Shown one piece after another: positions 26,360 to 34,807 of a stretch of 46,374 nucleotides of DNA. Position 1 is the first letter of the stretch. Each line of letters begins with the position of its first letter. Under the pieces are notes generated by a model. The model saw only the letters and a list, made by a program, of their open reading frames with translations, was not told where the DNA came from and ran no database searches. The translations under genes were made by a program, and so were the position numbers. Source of the stretch: Planctomycetota bacterium (GTDB taxonomy: Bacteria; Planctomycetota; UBA8742; UBA2392); the NCBI GenBank assembly GCA_022071975.1, contig JAJVIO010000051.1:1-46374 (forward strand), given 5' to 3'.

Positions 26360-26785
26360 CTATACGCGGCGCTTCTTCTTGGGGCGGCAGCCGTTGTGCG
26401 GCAGCGGCGTGACGTCTTCGATCGACTTGACGTCAATGCCGCGCTGCTGGATGGCGCGCACCGCGCTCTCGCGACCGGCGCCGGGCCCCTGCACGCGCAC
26501 TTCCACTTCGCGCACGCCCATCTTCTTGACCTTCTCGGCCACGTTTTCTCCGGCGCGCTGGGCGGCAAACGGCGTGCCCTTGCGCGAGCCCTTGAAACCC
26601 ATGCTGCCGGCGCTGTCCCAGGCGAGGGTGTCGCCGTTCAGGTCGGTCATGGTCACGATGGTATTGTTGAAGGTGCTCTTGACGTGAAGGATCGCGCGCG
26701 GAACGTTGCGCTTGACCTTCTTGACCTTGACCTTCTTTTCCTTCGCGCCCTTGGCCGGCGCGCCTGCTGCAGCCTGCTTGGCCAT
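26360..26785 (-). CDS. rpsK: 30S ribosomal protein S11
   Basis: S11 forms part of the 30S platform near the E site. After a basic Lys-rich lead of about 30 residues ([18 protein letters not shown]) comes the family core: [57 protein letters not shown] and the end [18 protein letters not shown]. Length is 141 against about 129. A strong GGAGG lies nine bases before the ATG. It follows rpsM and precedes rpoA. Confidence 0.97.
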   Translation of the reverse strand: MAKQAAAGAPAKGAKEKKVKVKKVKRNVPRAILHVKSTFNNTIVTMTDLNGDTLAWDSAGSMGFKGSRKGTPFAAQRAGENVAEKVKKMGVREVEVRVQGPGAGRESAVRAIQQRGIDVKSIEDVTPLPHNGCRPKKKRRV

Positions 26786-26887
26786 CTTTCAATCCTCCGC
26801 GGGCTCAACCCCGCCTTCGGCAGGTACCCCGCAATGTTCACGCCGCCCGCCCGACAACCGTGCAGGTCAGCGCCTGGAAACGTCCCG

Positions 26888-27265
26888 TTACTTGGCGACC
26901 TTCTTCTTGCCCGCGATGGTCTTGCGCGGCCCCTTGCGGGTGCGCGCATTGGTGCGGGTACGCTGGCCGCGAACCGGCAGCCCCGCACGGTGGCGCAGGC
27001 CGCGGAAACACTTGATGTCACGCAGGCGGTTCACGTTCTGCGTGCGCTGACGGCGCAGGTTACCCTCGACCACGTAGTTCTTTTCGACGTACGCGGCGAT
27101 GCGGGCCAGTTCTTCGTCGGTCAGCGTGTGGGCCTTGCGGGCCACATCGAGGCTGAGACCTTCGCAGATCTGGCGGGCGACGGAGCGCCCGATCCCGAAG
27201 ATGTAGGTGAATGCGTAGGGCAACTGCTTGTTGCCCGGAATGTCGACACCCAGAAGACGCGGCAT
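26888..27265 (-). CDS. rpsM: 30S ribosomal protein S13
   Basis: S13 in the 30S head contacts L5 and the P-site tRNA. The 125-residue product has the standard N terminus MPRLLGVDIPGNKQLPYAFT, IFGIGRSVARQIC, and the Arg-rich C-terminal segment GLRHRAGLPVRGQRTRTNAR followed by TRKGPRKT. Length is normal. AGGAG lies upstream of the ATG. It follows rpmJ, as in most bacterial alpha operons. Confidence 0.97.
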   Translation of the reverse strand: MPRLLGVDIPGNKQLPYAFTYIFGIGRSVARQICEGLSLDVARKAHTLTDEELARIAAYVEKNYVVEGNLRRQRTQNVNRLRDIKCFRGLRHRAGLPVRGQRTRTNARTRKGPRKTIAGKKKVAK

Positions 27266-27321
27266 GTTCTCAATACTCCTGTTGGGCTCAACGCCGTTCG
27301 GCTACCCCAACCTGGCCAAAG

Positions 27322-27438
27322 CTAGCCCTGACGCTGCTTGTGGCGCGGATTCTTGCTGCAGATCACGCGCACGACGCCCTTGCGCCGTATGATCTTGCAA
27401 CCATCACAGATGCGTTTGACGGAGGCCTTGACCTTCAT
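27322..27438 (-). CDS. rpmJ: 50S ribosomal protein L36 (zinc-binding form)
   Basis: A 38-residue protein: [20 protein letters not shown], then [18 protein letters not shown]. Cys11, Cys14, Cys27 and His33 form the zinc site of the C+ form of L36. The start is the ATG at 27438 and the stop is TAG at 27322-27324. It lies between infA and rpsM, its classical place. Confidence 0.96.
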   Translation of the reverse strand: MKVKASVKRICDGCKIIRRKGVVRVICSKNPRHKQRQG

Positions 27439-27464
27439 CGTTCAGTTCCTTCTGACAGCACGAC

Positions 27465-27680
27465 CTAGTTGCGGTAGACGATGCGTCCCTTTTCCAGGTC
27501 GTACGGGCTCAACTCCACAATCACTTTGTCCCGAGGGAGGATTCGAATGTAATGCTTGCGCATCTTGCCGGAGATGGTGCACAGCACCTTCTCACCGTTT
27601 TCGAGTTCGACCCGGAACATGGCATTTGGCAATGACTCCACCACCGTCCCATCGACTCGAATGGCATCATCCTTCGACAT
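27465..27680 (-). CDS. infA: Translation initiation factor IF-1
   Basis: IF-1 binds the A site of the 30S subunit during initiation. The 71-residue product ([20 protein letters not shown]) shows the OB-fold signature [20 protein letters not shown] and ends [20 protein letters not shown] plus RN, close to other IF-1 proteins. The start at 27680 has GGAGGG just before it; an earlier in-frame start 15 codons upstream has no support. It opens the infA-rpmJ-rpsM-rpsK-rpoA-rplQ group behind its own candidate promoter. The map gene often found before infA is absent. Confidence 0.97.
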   Translation of the reverse strand: MSKDDAIRVDGTVVESLPNAMFRVELENGEKVLCTISGKMRKHYIRILPRDKVIVELSPYDLEKGRIVYRN

Positions 27681-27784
27681 AACCCTCCGAACGGTCCTCC
27701 CGCTTGGTGGAAGTACTTTACCCACCCAGAGTTACGACCACGGCCCAATCCCGGATACGCAACTCCCCAATTTCAGGGCGCGGC

Positions 27785-27813
27785 ACGGTAGCATGGCACC
27801 CGACTCTTAGCAA
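27785..27813 (-). promoter_or_regulatory. Candidate sigma-70-type promoter before infA
   Basis: On the minus strand TTGCTA, a 17-base spacer and TACCGT lie about 105 bases upstream of the infA start. Both boxes are moderate matches. The -35 box overlaps the foot of the hairpin after adk. Confidence 0.4.
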
Positions 27814-27854
27814 GCGCCTGGCGCAAAAATCCGGCGTTTTTGCTTGACGCTTGC
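27810..27854 (-). terminator. Two-tier hairpin after adk, possible terminator
   Basis: Outer arms GCAAGCG and CGCTTGC and inner arms GCAAAAA and TTTTTGC around a 7-base loop lie three bases after the adk stop. The inner right arm is T-rich on the minus strand, but no T run follows the outer stem, so termination is likely incomplete. Confidence 0.45.
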
Positions 27855-27857
27855 GCC

Positions 27858-28520
27858 CTAGGCTTTCAACCCCTCGACATACCCCTTCAGCGCCGCGTAA
27901 ATCTCGTCAACACCGCCCGCCGCGTCGAATTCCTTGAGCAGCCCCCTCTTGCGGTAGTGCGGGACCAACGGCCCGGTCTGCTCGTCGTACACCTTCAGCC
28001 GCTCGGTCACCTTTTCCGCAGCGTCATCAACGCGCTGGTAGGTCTCGCCGCCGCAGGCGTCGCACTTGCCTTCCACCTTCGTCGGCGCGAACCGTGTGTG
28101 GCTCATGGCCCCGCAGGCGCGGCAGGTACGCCGGCCGCTGATTCGCTCCACGATCGTTTCGCGCGAGGCGTCGAAATACAGCGCGGCCGCGATCTTCTCG
28201 CCTCGCCCGCTGAGCGCTTTTTCGAGGGCAACGTCCTGGTTCACGGTGCGCGGGAAGCCGTCGAGGATGAAGCCCTTGGCGCAGTCCGGGTTTGCGATAC
28301 GGTCGATGACCAGGTCCACCACCAGCTCGTCCGGCACCAGGCGGCCTTCGTTCATGTAGCCCTTGGCCTTCAGGCCCAGCGGCGTCTCGCGCTTCAGGTG
28401 ATCGCGGAACAGGTCGCCGGTGCTGATGTGCGGCAGAGCCAGGTCCTTGGCCAGGCGCGCGGCCTGGGTGCCCTTGCCCACGCCGGGTGGGCCGAGGAAC
28501 ACGAGTATCAGCTTGCTCAT
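27858..28520 (-). CDS. adk: Adenylate kinase
   Basis: Interconverts AMP + ATP and 2 ADP in the cytoplasm. The 220-residue product has the P-loop FLGPPGVGKGTQAA, the AMP-site motif STGDLFRDHLKRETPLG, GFILDGFPRT, and a long LID domain with four Cys as two CxxC pairs (CRACG, CDACG) that bind zinc structurally. An alternative start two codons upstream (28526) cannot be excluded; neither has a strong Shine-Dalgarno sequence. It follows secY, as in the standard spc operon, but is separated from it by an inverted repeat array. Confidence 0.95.
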   Translation of the reverse strand: MSKLILVFLGPPGVGKGTQAARLAKDLALPHISTGDLFRDHLKRETPLGLKAKGYMNEGRLVPDELVVDLVIDRIANPDCAKGFILDGFPRTVNQDVALEKALSGRGEKIAAALYFDASRETIVERISGRRTCRACGAMSHTRFAPTKVEGKCDACGGETYQRVDDAAEKVTERLKVYDEQTGPLVPHYRKRGLLKEFDAAGGVDEIYAALKGYVEGLKA

Positions 28521-28544
28521 GGTCATCCGGGTTCAGGAGCCTGT

Positions 28545-28613
28545 GGTCAGAGGCCAGGGAAATGAAAGAGGCCGGACCCGGTCATTTCCCTGACCTCTGA
28601 TCTCCGGCCTCTT
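28545..28613. repeat. Permuted inverted repeat with possible pseudoknot
   Basis: Element A (28545-28565, starting GGTCAGAGG) is complementary to A' (28582-28602), and B (28566-28575, AAGAGGCCGG) is perfectly complementary to B' (28604-28613). The order A-B-A'-B' means the two helices interleave, as in an H-type pseudoknot. The parts read as degenerate 7-base units. It lies in the gap between secY and adk. Confidence 0.8.
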
Positions 28614-28621
28614 GAAAGTGA

Positions 28622-30043
28622 CTAACGCTTGCGCTGGCCCACCATGCCGGTGTAGCCCTCGTAGTTGCGCTGGATCAGCGCGACTTCGATCTTCTGCACC
28701 AGGTCAAGCGCGACGTGGACGACGATCAGCAGGCTGGTACCGCCCATCACGCGGAAGAACATGCGGTTGGAGTTCAACGCCTCGGAGTCACCGAAGATGA
28801 ACACCATGGCCTCAGGGAGCATGCTCGGGACCACCGCCACCAGGCAGAGGAATGTGGCGCCGGCCAAAGTCATGCGGCGCAGGATGTCGGACAGGTAGGT
28901 AACCGTGTCCTTGCCCGGCCTGACGCCCGGGATGAACGCGCCCCAGTCTTTGAAGTTCTTGGCCAGTTCGATCGGGTTGAACTGCAGCTGCACCCAGAAG
29001 TAGGTGAAGAAGAAGATCATCACGCAGTACATGATGGTCCAGCTGAAGCCGTAACCCGAGAAGGCGGAGTTCAGGTCAGACAGCATCGCCGACCAGAAGC
29101 CGCCGCCCTCAACGGCGCCTTGCAGACTGCCGAACAGGATGGTGGGCAGGGTCATCAGCGCCGAAGCGAAGATGATGGGGATAACGCCCGCCTGGTCAAC
29201 GCGCAGCGGGAAGGTCTGGCGCTGTCCGCCAACGGTCTTGGCGCCGCGCACGTGCTTGGCGTGCTGGATGACGATTTCGCGCCGGCCCAAAGTGATCATG
29301 GTGATGCCGAAGGTGATGGCGAAGAACATCACCAGCAGCGTGACCAGGCTCAGGAACGCGTCGAGCGAGACTTCCGGCGCCACGCTGCTGTCCAGCATCG
29401 GCTGCAGGAAGCCCAGCATGGAGTTGGGAATCGAGGCGATAATGCCGGCCATGATCAAAAGGCTGACGCCGTTGCCGATGCCATTCTCGGTGATCTGGTC
29501 GCCCAGCCAGATCAGGAAGTAGGCGCCCGCGGTCATGGTCAGCACAGCAAGCGCGGTGAACGTGGTCAGGTCCCAGACCACCGCAGAGGCGAGGTCAGCC
29601 TGGCCGGTGAGCAGCTTGATGGTGAAGAAGGACTGCACGATGCAGATGGGCATCGTGGCGATACGGGCGTAGAGGCGGATTTTGCGCTGTCCGCTCTGGC
29701 CTTCCTTCTGGATTTCCTCGAGCTTGGGCACGACCTTGGTCAGCAGCTGGAAAATGATCTCCGCGCTGATGTAGGGCATGATGCCGAGGCTGAAGATGGT
29801 GAAGTCGGTCAGGCCGCCGGCGGAGAGGGCGTTGTAGATGCCCAGGAAGCTGTAGACCCAGGTGCTTGAGGTCTGCTCGGCGAACGACTTGGCGAACTCC
29901 AGGTTGTCGATCCCGGGGACCGGGATGGTGCTGCCGAGGCGGTACACCGCCAGGATCATCAGCGTGAAGAGGGCCTTCTTGCGCAGCTCAGGAACCCGGA
30001 ACAGGTTCAGGAAAAGCTCGGATGGCCCAGCTGTCTGCGACAT
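28622..30043 (-). CDS. secY: Preprotein translocase subunit SecY
   Basis: SecY forms the protein-conducting channel of the inner membrane. The 473-residue protein has the family pattern of ten helices, with IFSLGIMPYISAEIIFQLLT (plug/TM2 region), NGVSLLIMAGII, GRREIVIQHAKHVRGAKTVG and PLRVDQAGVIPIIFASALM. It ends ALIQRNYEGYTGMVGQRKR. The start at 30043 (MSQTAGPSELF) has GAGG five bases upstream. It follows rplO, as expected. Confidence 0.97.
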   Translation of the reverse strand: MSQTAGPSELFLNLFRVPELRKKALFTLMILAVYRLGSTIPVPGIDNLEFAKSFAEQTSSTWVYSFLGIYNALSAGGLTDFTIFSLGIMPYISAEIIFQLLTKVVPKLEEIQKEGQSGQRKIRLYARIATMPICIVQSFFTIKLLTGQADLASAVVWDLTTFTALAVLTMTAGAYFLIWLGDQITENGIGNGVSLLIMAGIIASIPNSMLGFLQPMLDSSVAPEVSLDAFLSLVTLLVMFFAITFGITMITLGRREIVIQHAKHVRGAKTVGGQRQTFPLRVDQAGVIPIIFASALMTLPTILFGSLQGAVEGGGFWSAMLSDLNSAFSGYGFSWTIMYCVMIFFFTYFWVQLQFNPIELAKNFKDWGAFIPGVRPGKDTVTYLSDILRRMTLAGATFLCLVAVVPSMLPEAMVFIFGDSEALNSNRMFFRVMGGTSLLIVVHVALDLVQKIEVALIQRNYEGYTGMVGQRKR

Positions 30044-30123
30044 CGTTACCTCAGTTGTCCGTGCCACCTATGCAGGGGCCCGGCTGAATTCATGCCGGAA
30101 ATTACACACCGCGTGCGACTGCG

Positions 30124-30585
30124 CTAGTCCTGTTTTGCTTCCGCGATCACTTCGCACTTGCCGCCCTTGGCCTCGATCTTCTGCCGGGCCGACTTGCTGA
30201 AGCGGTGCGCACGGACGGTAAGCTTCTTCTCGAGCTCGCCGTCGCCGAGGACCTTGATGCCGTCTGCCAGCTTGTTCACCAGGCCGGCCTTCAGGAACTC
30301 TTCGGGGCCCACAACCGCGCCGTTGTCGAAGTCGTTCAGGCTGCGGACGTTCAGCACCACGATGTCCTTGCTGAAACGGTTGCTGAAGCCGACCTTCGGC
30401 AGGCGACGCACGAGCGGCATCTGGCCGCCCTCGAAGTACCACTTGTGCGCGAAGCCCGTGCGCGCCGAGGCGCCCTTGCCGCCGCGACCGGCCGTGAGGC
30501 CCTTGCCGCTGCCGGGCCCGCGGCCCTTGCGGACCATGGGTTTCTTGCGGGTGTTCCCGCGCCGTTTGATTTCGCTGAGTTCCAT
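30124..30585 (-). CDS. rplO: 50S ribosomal protein L15
   Basis: Late-assembling 23S-binding protein. The 153-residue product shows the basic Gly-rich N-terminal part (RKGRGPGSGKGLTAGRGGKG) and the standard GGQMPLVRRLPKVGF motif. GGAG precedes the ATG. It directly follows rpsE: rpmD (L30), which usually separates the two, is absent. Confidence 0.96.
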   Translation of the reverse strand: MELSEIKRRGNTRKKPMVRKGRGPGSGKGLTAGRGGKGASARTGFAHKWYFEGGQMPLVRRLPKVGFSNRFSKDIVVLNVRSLNDFDNGAVVGPEEFLKAGLVNKLADGIKVLGDGELEKKLTVRAHRFSKSARQKIEAKGGKCEVIAEAKQD

Positions 30586-30642
30586 CGTTCGCTCCGTCGG
30601 CCCCTGGCCGCGTCACTCGGCTTTCGCCTGCTGGTTGCGGCT

Positions 30643-31347
30643 TTACGCTTCGTCGCCGCTGCTGTTTTCTTCGCCCTCGGGCTCTGTCTCGGCGCCGCTG
30701 TCGGCCTCCGCCTTGCCCCTGCCCTTGCCCTTGCCGCGGGGGCCGCGGTCACCGCGGTCGCCGCCCTTGCCCTTGCCCTTGCGGACGTCCTTGCGGGGTT
30801 TGCGGCTTTCTTCATCGAGCCCAACAGGTTCGAGCTTCGGCCCTTCACGGTCCGCGTGGACCGGCAGGCCGCGCAACTCAAAGACTTCGCGCTTGGAGAG
30901 CAGCTGGTCCAGGCCGTTGAGTGTCGCCTTCACGACGTTCAGCGGGTTGCGGTTGCCGTACACCTTGGTGAGGATGTTGCGCACACCCAGCTCTTCGACC
31001 ACCGCGCGCACGCTGGCGCCGGCCTTGATGCCGGTACCGGGCGCCGCGGGGCGCAGCAGCACGCGCGAGCTGCGGTACTTGCCCGTCACCGTGTGCGGGA
31101 TGGTGTCGCCGCGCAGCGGGTAACGCACCAGGTTCTTGCGCGCGTCGCGAACCGCCTTCTCGATGCTGGTAGGCACCTCACGCGCCTTGCCCTGCCCGCA
31201 ACCCACGACGCCCTTACGGTCGCCGACGATTACCAGCGCGGCAAAGCTGAAACGGCGCCCGCCCTTGACCACTGCCGAGGTGCGGTTGACGCGTACGACC
31301 TTTTCTTCGCCCAGCTCAAGGTCCCGTGCCGAAATCCGATGGCCCAT
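30643..31347 (-). CDS. rpsE: 30S ribosomal protein S5 with long charged tail
   Basis: S5 takes part in decoding accuracy and the mRNA entry site. The core (about residues 10-165) is complete: EKVVRVNRTSAVVKGGRRFS, GYG-like GCGQGKAREVPTSIEKAV, and PGTGIKAGASVRAVVEELGV. A tail of about 65 residues follows, first basic (RKGKGKGGDRGDRGPRGKGK) and then acidic (SGAETEPEGEENSSGDEA), raising the length to 234 against about 165. The ATG at 31347 has AGGA upstream; a TTG two codons earlier is less likely. Confidence 0.95.
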   Translation of the reverse strand: MGHRISARDLELGEEKVVRVNRTSAVVKGGRRFSFAALVIVGDRKGVVGCGQGKAREVPTSIEKAVRDARKNLVRYPLRGDTIPHTVTGKYRSSRVLLRPAAPGTGIKAGASVRAVVEELGVRNILTKVYGNRNPLNVVKATLNGLDQLLSKREVFELRGLPVHADREGPKLEPVGLDEESRKPRKDVRKGKGKGGDRGDRGPRGKGKGRGKAEADSGAETEPEGEENSSGDEA

Positions 31348-31396
31348 GCTCAATCCTGTTTGCTAATCCCAACGGCCGCTTAAGCGGCCAGGTTTC

Positions 31397-31759
31397 TTAA
31401 AACTCCAGTCCTGCTTCGCGGGCCGCATCGGCCAGCGCCTTGACGCGACCGTGGTAGCGGAACTGCCCGCGGTCGAACGCAACCTGCTTGATGCCCTTGG
31501 CCAGAGCCAGCTCGGCGATTTTACGGCCGATTGCCTTGGCGCCCTCGATGTTGCCCGAGTTCTTGTCGGCGTTCTGCTTGCCGACAGAGCTGGCGCTGCA
31601 CAGCGTCTGGTGGGTCTTGTCGTCGATGATCTGCACGGAGATGTGCTTGATCGAGCGGTTCACCGAAAGGCGCGGACGCGTGCCGGCGGCACGGATACGG
31701 TTGCGTGTGCTGAACGCGCGACGCCTGACCCGGTTGAATTTGCTTTTATGAGCCTTCAT
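31397..31759 (-). CDS. rplR: 50S ribosomal protein L18
   Basis: Binds 5S rRNA with L5. At 120 residues it has normal length, with the basic N terminus [20 protein letters not shown], the [20 protein letters not shown] core and the C-terminal [20 protein letters not shown]. It lies between rplF and rpsE, as in other spc operons. Confidence 0.96.
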   Translation of the reverse strand: MKAHKSKFNRVRRRAFSTRNRIRAAGTRPRLSVNRSIKHISVQIIDDKTHQTLCSASSVGKQNADKNSGNIEGAKAIGRKIAELALAKGIKQVAFDRGQFRYHGRVKALADAAREAGLEF

Positions 31760-31804
31760 CTGTTTGCCTCATGCCGCGACCCAGGGGGCCGCCTGAACGT
31801 TGCC

Positions 31805-32353
31805 TTACTTGCCGCCGCCCACGAAGGACTTGCCGGCCTTGCGCACGATGCGCTCGCCCTCGTAGCGCACGCCCTTACCCTTGTACGGCTCGGGCTTGCG
31901 GGCCGCGCGGATCTGTGCCGCGAACTCGCCGACCGCCTGCTTGTCGATGCCGGTGACCTCGATGCGCTGCGGGTTGGGAATCGCGACGCTGACGCCGACG
32001 GGCGGCTCCATGTCGACGGTGTGGCAGAAGCCGAGCTGAAGCACCAGCTTCTTGCCCTGCATCTTGCCCTGCCAACCCACACCCACGATGTCGAGGTTGC
32101 GCTGGTAACCCTTGGTCACGCCCACGATCATGTTGGAGATCAGCGCGCGGGTGGTGCCGTGCAGCGCCTTGGCCAGCTTGCTCTCGTTGCGGCGACCGAC
32201 GTTGACGGTGTTGCCCTCGACGCTGACGGTGACTTCCGGGCGGAAGGTGACGTCCAGCGAGCCCTTGGAGCCCTGGACCACGACCTTGTTGCCCTTCACC
32301 TCGACCTTCACGCCGGAGGGGATTTCGATTGGTTGTTTGCCGACTCGTGACAT
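31805..32353 (-). CDS. rplF: 50S ribosomal protein L6
   Basis: L6 lies near the factor-binding site of the 50S subunit. The 182-residue protein starts MSRVGKQPIEIPSGVKVEV and ends with the family signature EPYKGKGVRYEGERIVRKAG followed by KSF. Length is normal. The start at 32353 gives the canonical N terminus; the open frame extends upstream into rpsH without signals. Confidence 0.97.
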   Translation of the reverse strand: MSRVGKQPIEIPSGVKVEVKGNKVVVQGSKGSLDVTFRPEVTVSVEGNTVNVGRRNESKLAKALHGTTRALISNMIVGVTKGYQRNLDIVGVGWQGKMQGKKLVLQLGFCHTVDMEPPVGVSVAIPNPQRIEVTGIDKQAVGEFAAQIRAARKPEPYKGKGVRYEGERIVRKAGKSFVGGGK

Positions 32354-32373
32354 CGTTCTGTCCGTCCTGGGCT

Positions 32374-32772
32374 TTAGCCCACCTTGCAGAGCACTTCGCC
32401 GCCGACACGCTGCTTGCGGCATTCGCGGTCGCTGAGCACGCCCTTGCTGGTTGAGAGAATGCAGATGCCCATGCCGCCGCGCACGCGCGGGATGGCGCCC
32501 GCCTCGGAGTAAACCCGGCGACCGGGCTTGCTGACGCGGTCGATGTTATGGATCACATGCTCGCCGTCCGGGCCGTAGCGCAGCTCCAGCACCAGCCTGC
32601 GCTCGTGGCCTTGGCCATCGACGCGCACAGCGTTCACGTAGCCCTCGCGCCGCAGCACGTTGGCCAGCTCATTCTTCAGTTTCGAGTACGGGATGCTTAC
32701 CTCGGGGTTTCCGTTGCGGGTCGCGTTACGGATCCGGGTCAGCATGTCCGAAATTGGATCGTTCATCGACAT
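32374..32772 (-). CDS. rpsH: 30S ribosomal protein S8
   Basis: Primary 16S rRNA-binding protein and, in enterobacteria, the repressor of the spc operon. The 132-residue product begins MSMNDPISDMLTRIRNATRN and ends in the family motif GGMGICILSTSKGVLSDREC. Length is normal. No S8-like regulatory hairpin was recognised at the rplX/rplE junction, so autoregulation here is unknown. Confidence 0.97.
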   Translation of the reverse strand: MSMNDPISDMLTRIRNATRNGNPEVSIPYSKLKNELANVLRREGYVNAVRVDGQGHERRLVLELRYGPDGEHVIHNIDRVSKPGRRVYSEAGAIPRVRGGMGICILSTSKGVLSDRECRKQRVGGEVLCKVG

Positions 32773-32814
32773 CTGGTACTACTCCAGTGGGTCGAACCTT
32801 GGATGAATTCCCTA

Positions 32815-33000
32815 TTACCAGCTCGCCTTGCGCATACCCGGGATCTCGCCCTTGCTCGCGAGCTCACGCAGGCAGCAACGGCAGATCTGCAGCTTGCGGT
32901 ACACCGCGCGCGGACGCCCGCAAAGCTGGCAGCGATTGCGGTGCCGGGTGCTGAACTTCGGCGGCCGTTTCGACTTCTCTACTAGACACGTTCTTGACAC
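32815..33000 (-). CDS. rpsN: 30S ribosomal protein S14, short zinc-binding form
   Basis: A 61-residue S14 of the zinc type, with CQLCG and CRCC as the two CxxC pairs and the family end [16 protein letters not shown]. The start is GTG at 33000, with GGAG seven bases upstream. It lies between rplE and rpsH, as usual. Confidence 0.96.
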   Translation of the reverse strand: MSRTCLVEKSKRPPKFSTRHRNRCQLCGRPRAVYRKLQICRCCLRELASKGEIPGMRKASW

Positions 33001-33033
33001 AGGTTATCTCCGGTCCGACTTCGTTGACTCCGC

Positions 33034-33612
33034 CTAGGCGGCGGCACCCTTCTTCGGCGCCACCTTCTTCAGCGGCATTCCCAGCCCCAGCAGCAATTCA
33101 CGCGAGTGATCGTCGTTGTTGCCGGTGATGGTGAACGCAATGTTCATTCCCTGCACTTCCTTCACTTTGTCGAGGTCGATGTCAGGGAAGATCGACTGCT
33201 CGTTGAGGCCCATGTTGTAGTTGCCGCGGCGGTCAAAGCCCTTGGCGCTCAGGCCCTGGAAGTCGCGGATGCGGGGCACCGCCACGCTGATCAGCTTCTC
33301 CAGGAACAGCCACATGCGGTCGCCGCGCAGCGTCACCTTGGCGCCCACGGTGTCGCCTTCGCGCAGCTTCCAGGTCGCGGCGGCGGTCTTGGCGCGGCAG
33401 ATCAGCGCCTTCTGCCCCGCGATCAGGCTCAGCTCGGCGGCCAGCGACTCGGCCATGCCCTTGTTCTTGGACGCCTTGCCGAAACCCATGTTCAGGGTGA
33501 TCTTCTTCAGCTGCGGCACCGCCATGATGTTCTTGATGTCGAACTTCTCACGCAGCATCGGGACCACTTCGTCGCGGTACTTCTTCTTCAGCCTGGGTTC
33601 TGTCTTGCTCAT
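33034..33612 (-). CDS. rplE: 50S ribosomal protein L5
   Basis: Binds 5S rRNA and contacts S13 across the subunit interface. The 192-residue protein has KKITLNMGFGKASKNK, GAKVTLRGDRMWLFLEKLIS, the signature RIRDFQGLSAKGFDRRGNYN and FPDIDLDKVKEVQGMNI. It has a short Lys/Ala tail. The ATG at 33612 is preceded by GAGAGCC. It follows rplX. Confidence 0.97.
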   Translation of the reverse strand: MSKTEPRLKKKYRDEVVPMLREKFDIKNIMAVPQLKKITLNMGFGKASKNKGMAESLAAELSLIAGQKALICRAKTAAATWKLREGDTVGAKVTLRGDRMWLFLEKLISVAVPRIRDFQGLSAKGFDRRGNYNMGLNEQSIFPDIDLDKVKEVQGMNIAFTITGNNDDHSRELLLGLGMPLKKVAPKKGAAA

Positions 33613-33674
33613 GGCTCTCTCGCCTTGTTCCGTCGTCGCCTTCGGCGACTCTCCCGCTTTCCAGCGGGGCTTGT

Positions 33675-34010
33675 TTAGTCGTCAATCACCGTGTTGGTGC
33701 TCTTGAAGTAGCGCACCCGCTTGCCGTTCTCGCGCTTGAAGTGCACGCGCTCGGCCTTGCCCGCCTTGGCGTTCCACACCATCACATTGGCGACAGGGAT
33801 CGGCGCCTCGCGCTGCACGCGGCCGCCCTGGGGGTTGGCCTCGGACTTGCGCAGGTGCTTCCAGACCATGTTCTTGCCCTCAACGATCACGCGTTGCGAG
33901 CGGCGATCGACGCGCAGCACCTTGCCGCTGGGCTGGGCGCGATCTTCCTCGGTCTGGGGGCGGTCTTTGCCCTTGATGATCTGTACTTCGTCTCCGACTT
34001 TTACCTGCAT
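33675..34010 (-). CDS. rplX: 50S ribosomal protein L24
   Basis: Assembly initiator that binds the 5' part of 23S rRNA. The 111-residue product starts MQVKVGDEVQIIKGKDRPQT and contains the KOW-type segment GKVLRVDRRSQRVIVEGKN and the motif QGGRVQREAPIPVANVMVWN. A short insert (RPQTEEDRAQP) interrupts the usual KDKGK-G start of the KOW motif. It begins two bases after rplN. Confidence 0.95.
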   Translation of the reverse strand: MQVKVGDEVQIIKGKDRPQTEEDRAQPSGKVLRVDRRSQRVIVEGKNMVWKHLRKSEANPQGGRVQREAPIPVANVMVWNAKAGKAERVHFKRENGKRVRYFKSTNTVIDD

Positions 34011-34012
34011 GG

Positions 34013-34405
34013 CTAGATCACCTCGTTCGCCAGGCTGACGATCTTCATGAATTTCTTGGCGCGCAGCTCGCGGGCAACGGCGCCGAAAATACGGGTGCCG
34101 ACCGGGTTGCCGTCCTTGTCGACGATCACGGCCGCGTTGCGGTCGAACCGCACATAGCTGCCGTCTTCGCGGCGCACGGCGCGGCGGGTACGCACGATCA
34201 CGCAGCGCACGATGCGCTTCTTCTTGTCTTTCTTTGTGGTCTTCTTGAACAGCTCGCAGGTCGGGGTGGCGGACTTGATCACACCCACGATCACGTCGCC
34301 CACCGTCGCGTAGCGGCGGCCGCTGTTGCCCAGCACCTTCACGCACACCACGGTGCGCGCGCCGGTGTTGTCGGCCACATCCATGACTGTCTGTTCCTGG
34401 ATCAT
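34013..34405 (-). CDS. rplN: 50S ribosomal protein L14
   Basis: L14 lies at the intersubunit bridge next to L19. The 130-residue product starts [20 protein letters not shown] and has the family features [20 protein letters not shown] and [20 protein letters not shown], with the end [15 protein letters not shown]. It is about eight residues longer than usual because of a Lys-rich insert ([11 protein letters not shown]). Confidence 0.97.
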   Translation of the reverse strand: MIQEQTVMDVADNTGARTVVCVKVLGNSGRRYATVGDVIVGVIKSATPTCELFKKTTKKDKKKRIVRCVIVRTRRAVRREDGSYVRFDRNAAVIVDKDGNPVGTRIFGAVARELRAKKFMKIVSLANEVI

Positions 34406-34452
34406 CGTTCTGCTCTTCCGTCACGCCTCTGCGTGGACACTACGTTTGTTCT

Positions 34453-34767
34453 CTAAGCCTGGGCCGCCGCGGCTTCCGTCTCTTCGCGCAGGCCTTCGTG
34501 GGCGCGGCGCACGACGCGCACCAGGCGCCAGGACTTCAGCTTGCTGAGAGGCCGGGTCGCCATGATCTCGACCAGGTCGCCGACGTGCGCTTCGTTTTTC
34601 TCGTCGTGCGCGTGCAGCTTCTTGCGGCGCTTGACGTAGCGATGCGTGCGCGGGTGCTTGACCTGGCGTTCCCAGAGCACGGTGATGGTCTTTTCCATCT
34701 TGTCACTGGTCACCACGCCCTGCAGGCGGCGGCGCTGGTTGCGTTCGTTGTTCTTCTCTTCAGCCAT
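34453..34767 (-). CDS. rpsQ: 30S ribosomal protein S17
   Basis: Primary 16S rRNA binder. The core reads [40 protein letters not shown] and [20 protein letters not shown]. The 104-residue length includes an N-terminal basic lead ([12 protein letters not shown]) and an Ala/Glu tail. GGAGA lies before the ATG. Confidence 0.96.
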   Translation of the reverse strand: MAEEKNNERNQRRRLQGVVTSDKMEKTITVLWERQVKHPRTHRYVKRRKKLHAHDEKNEAHVGDLVEIMATRPLSKLKSWRLVRVVRRAHEGLREETEAAAAQA

Positions 34768-34807
34768 TGATCTCTCCAGCCGCGGGTTTCAGCCTGCGGC
34801 TCAACTC

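Noticed and set aside
24518-27325. Plus-strand open frame of about 935 codons across trmD, rplQ, rpoA, rpsK and rpsM
   Set aside because: It runs opposite five certain genes and through two intergenic gaps; no motif or ribosome-binding site supports it.
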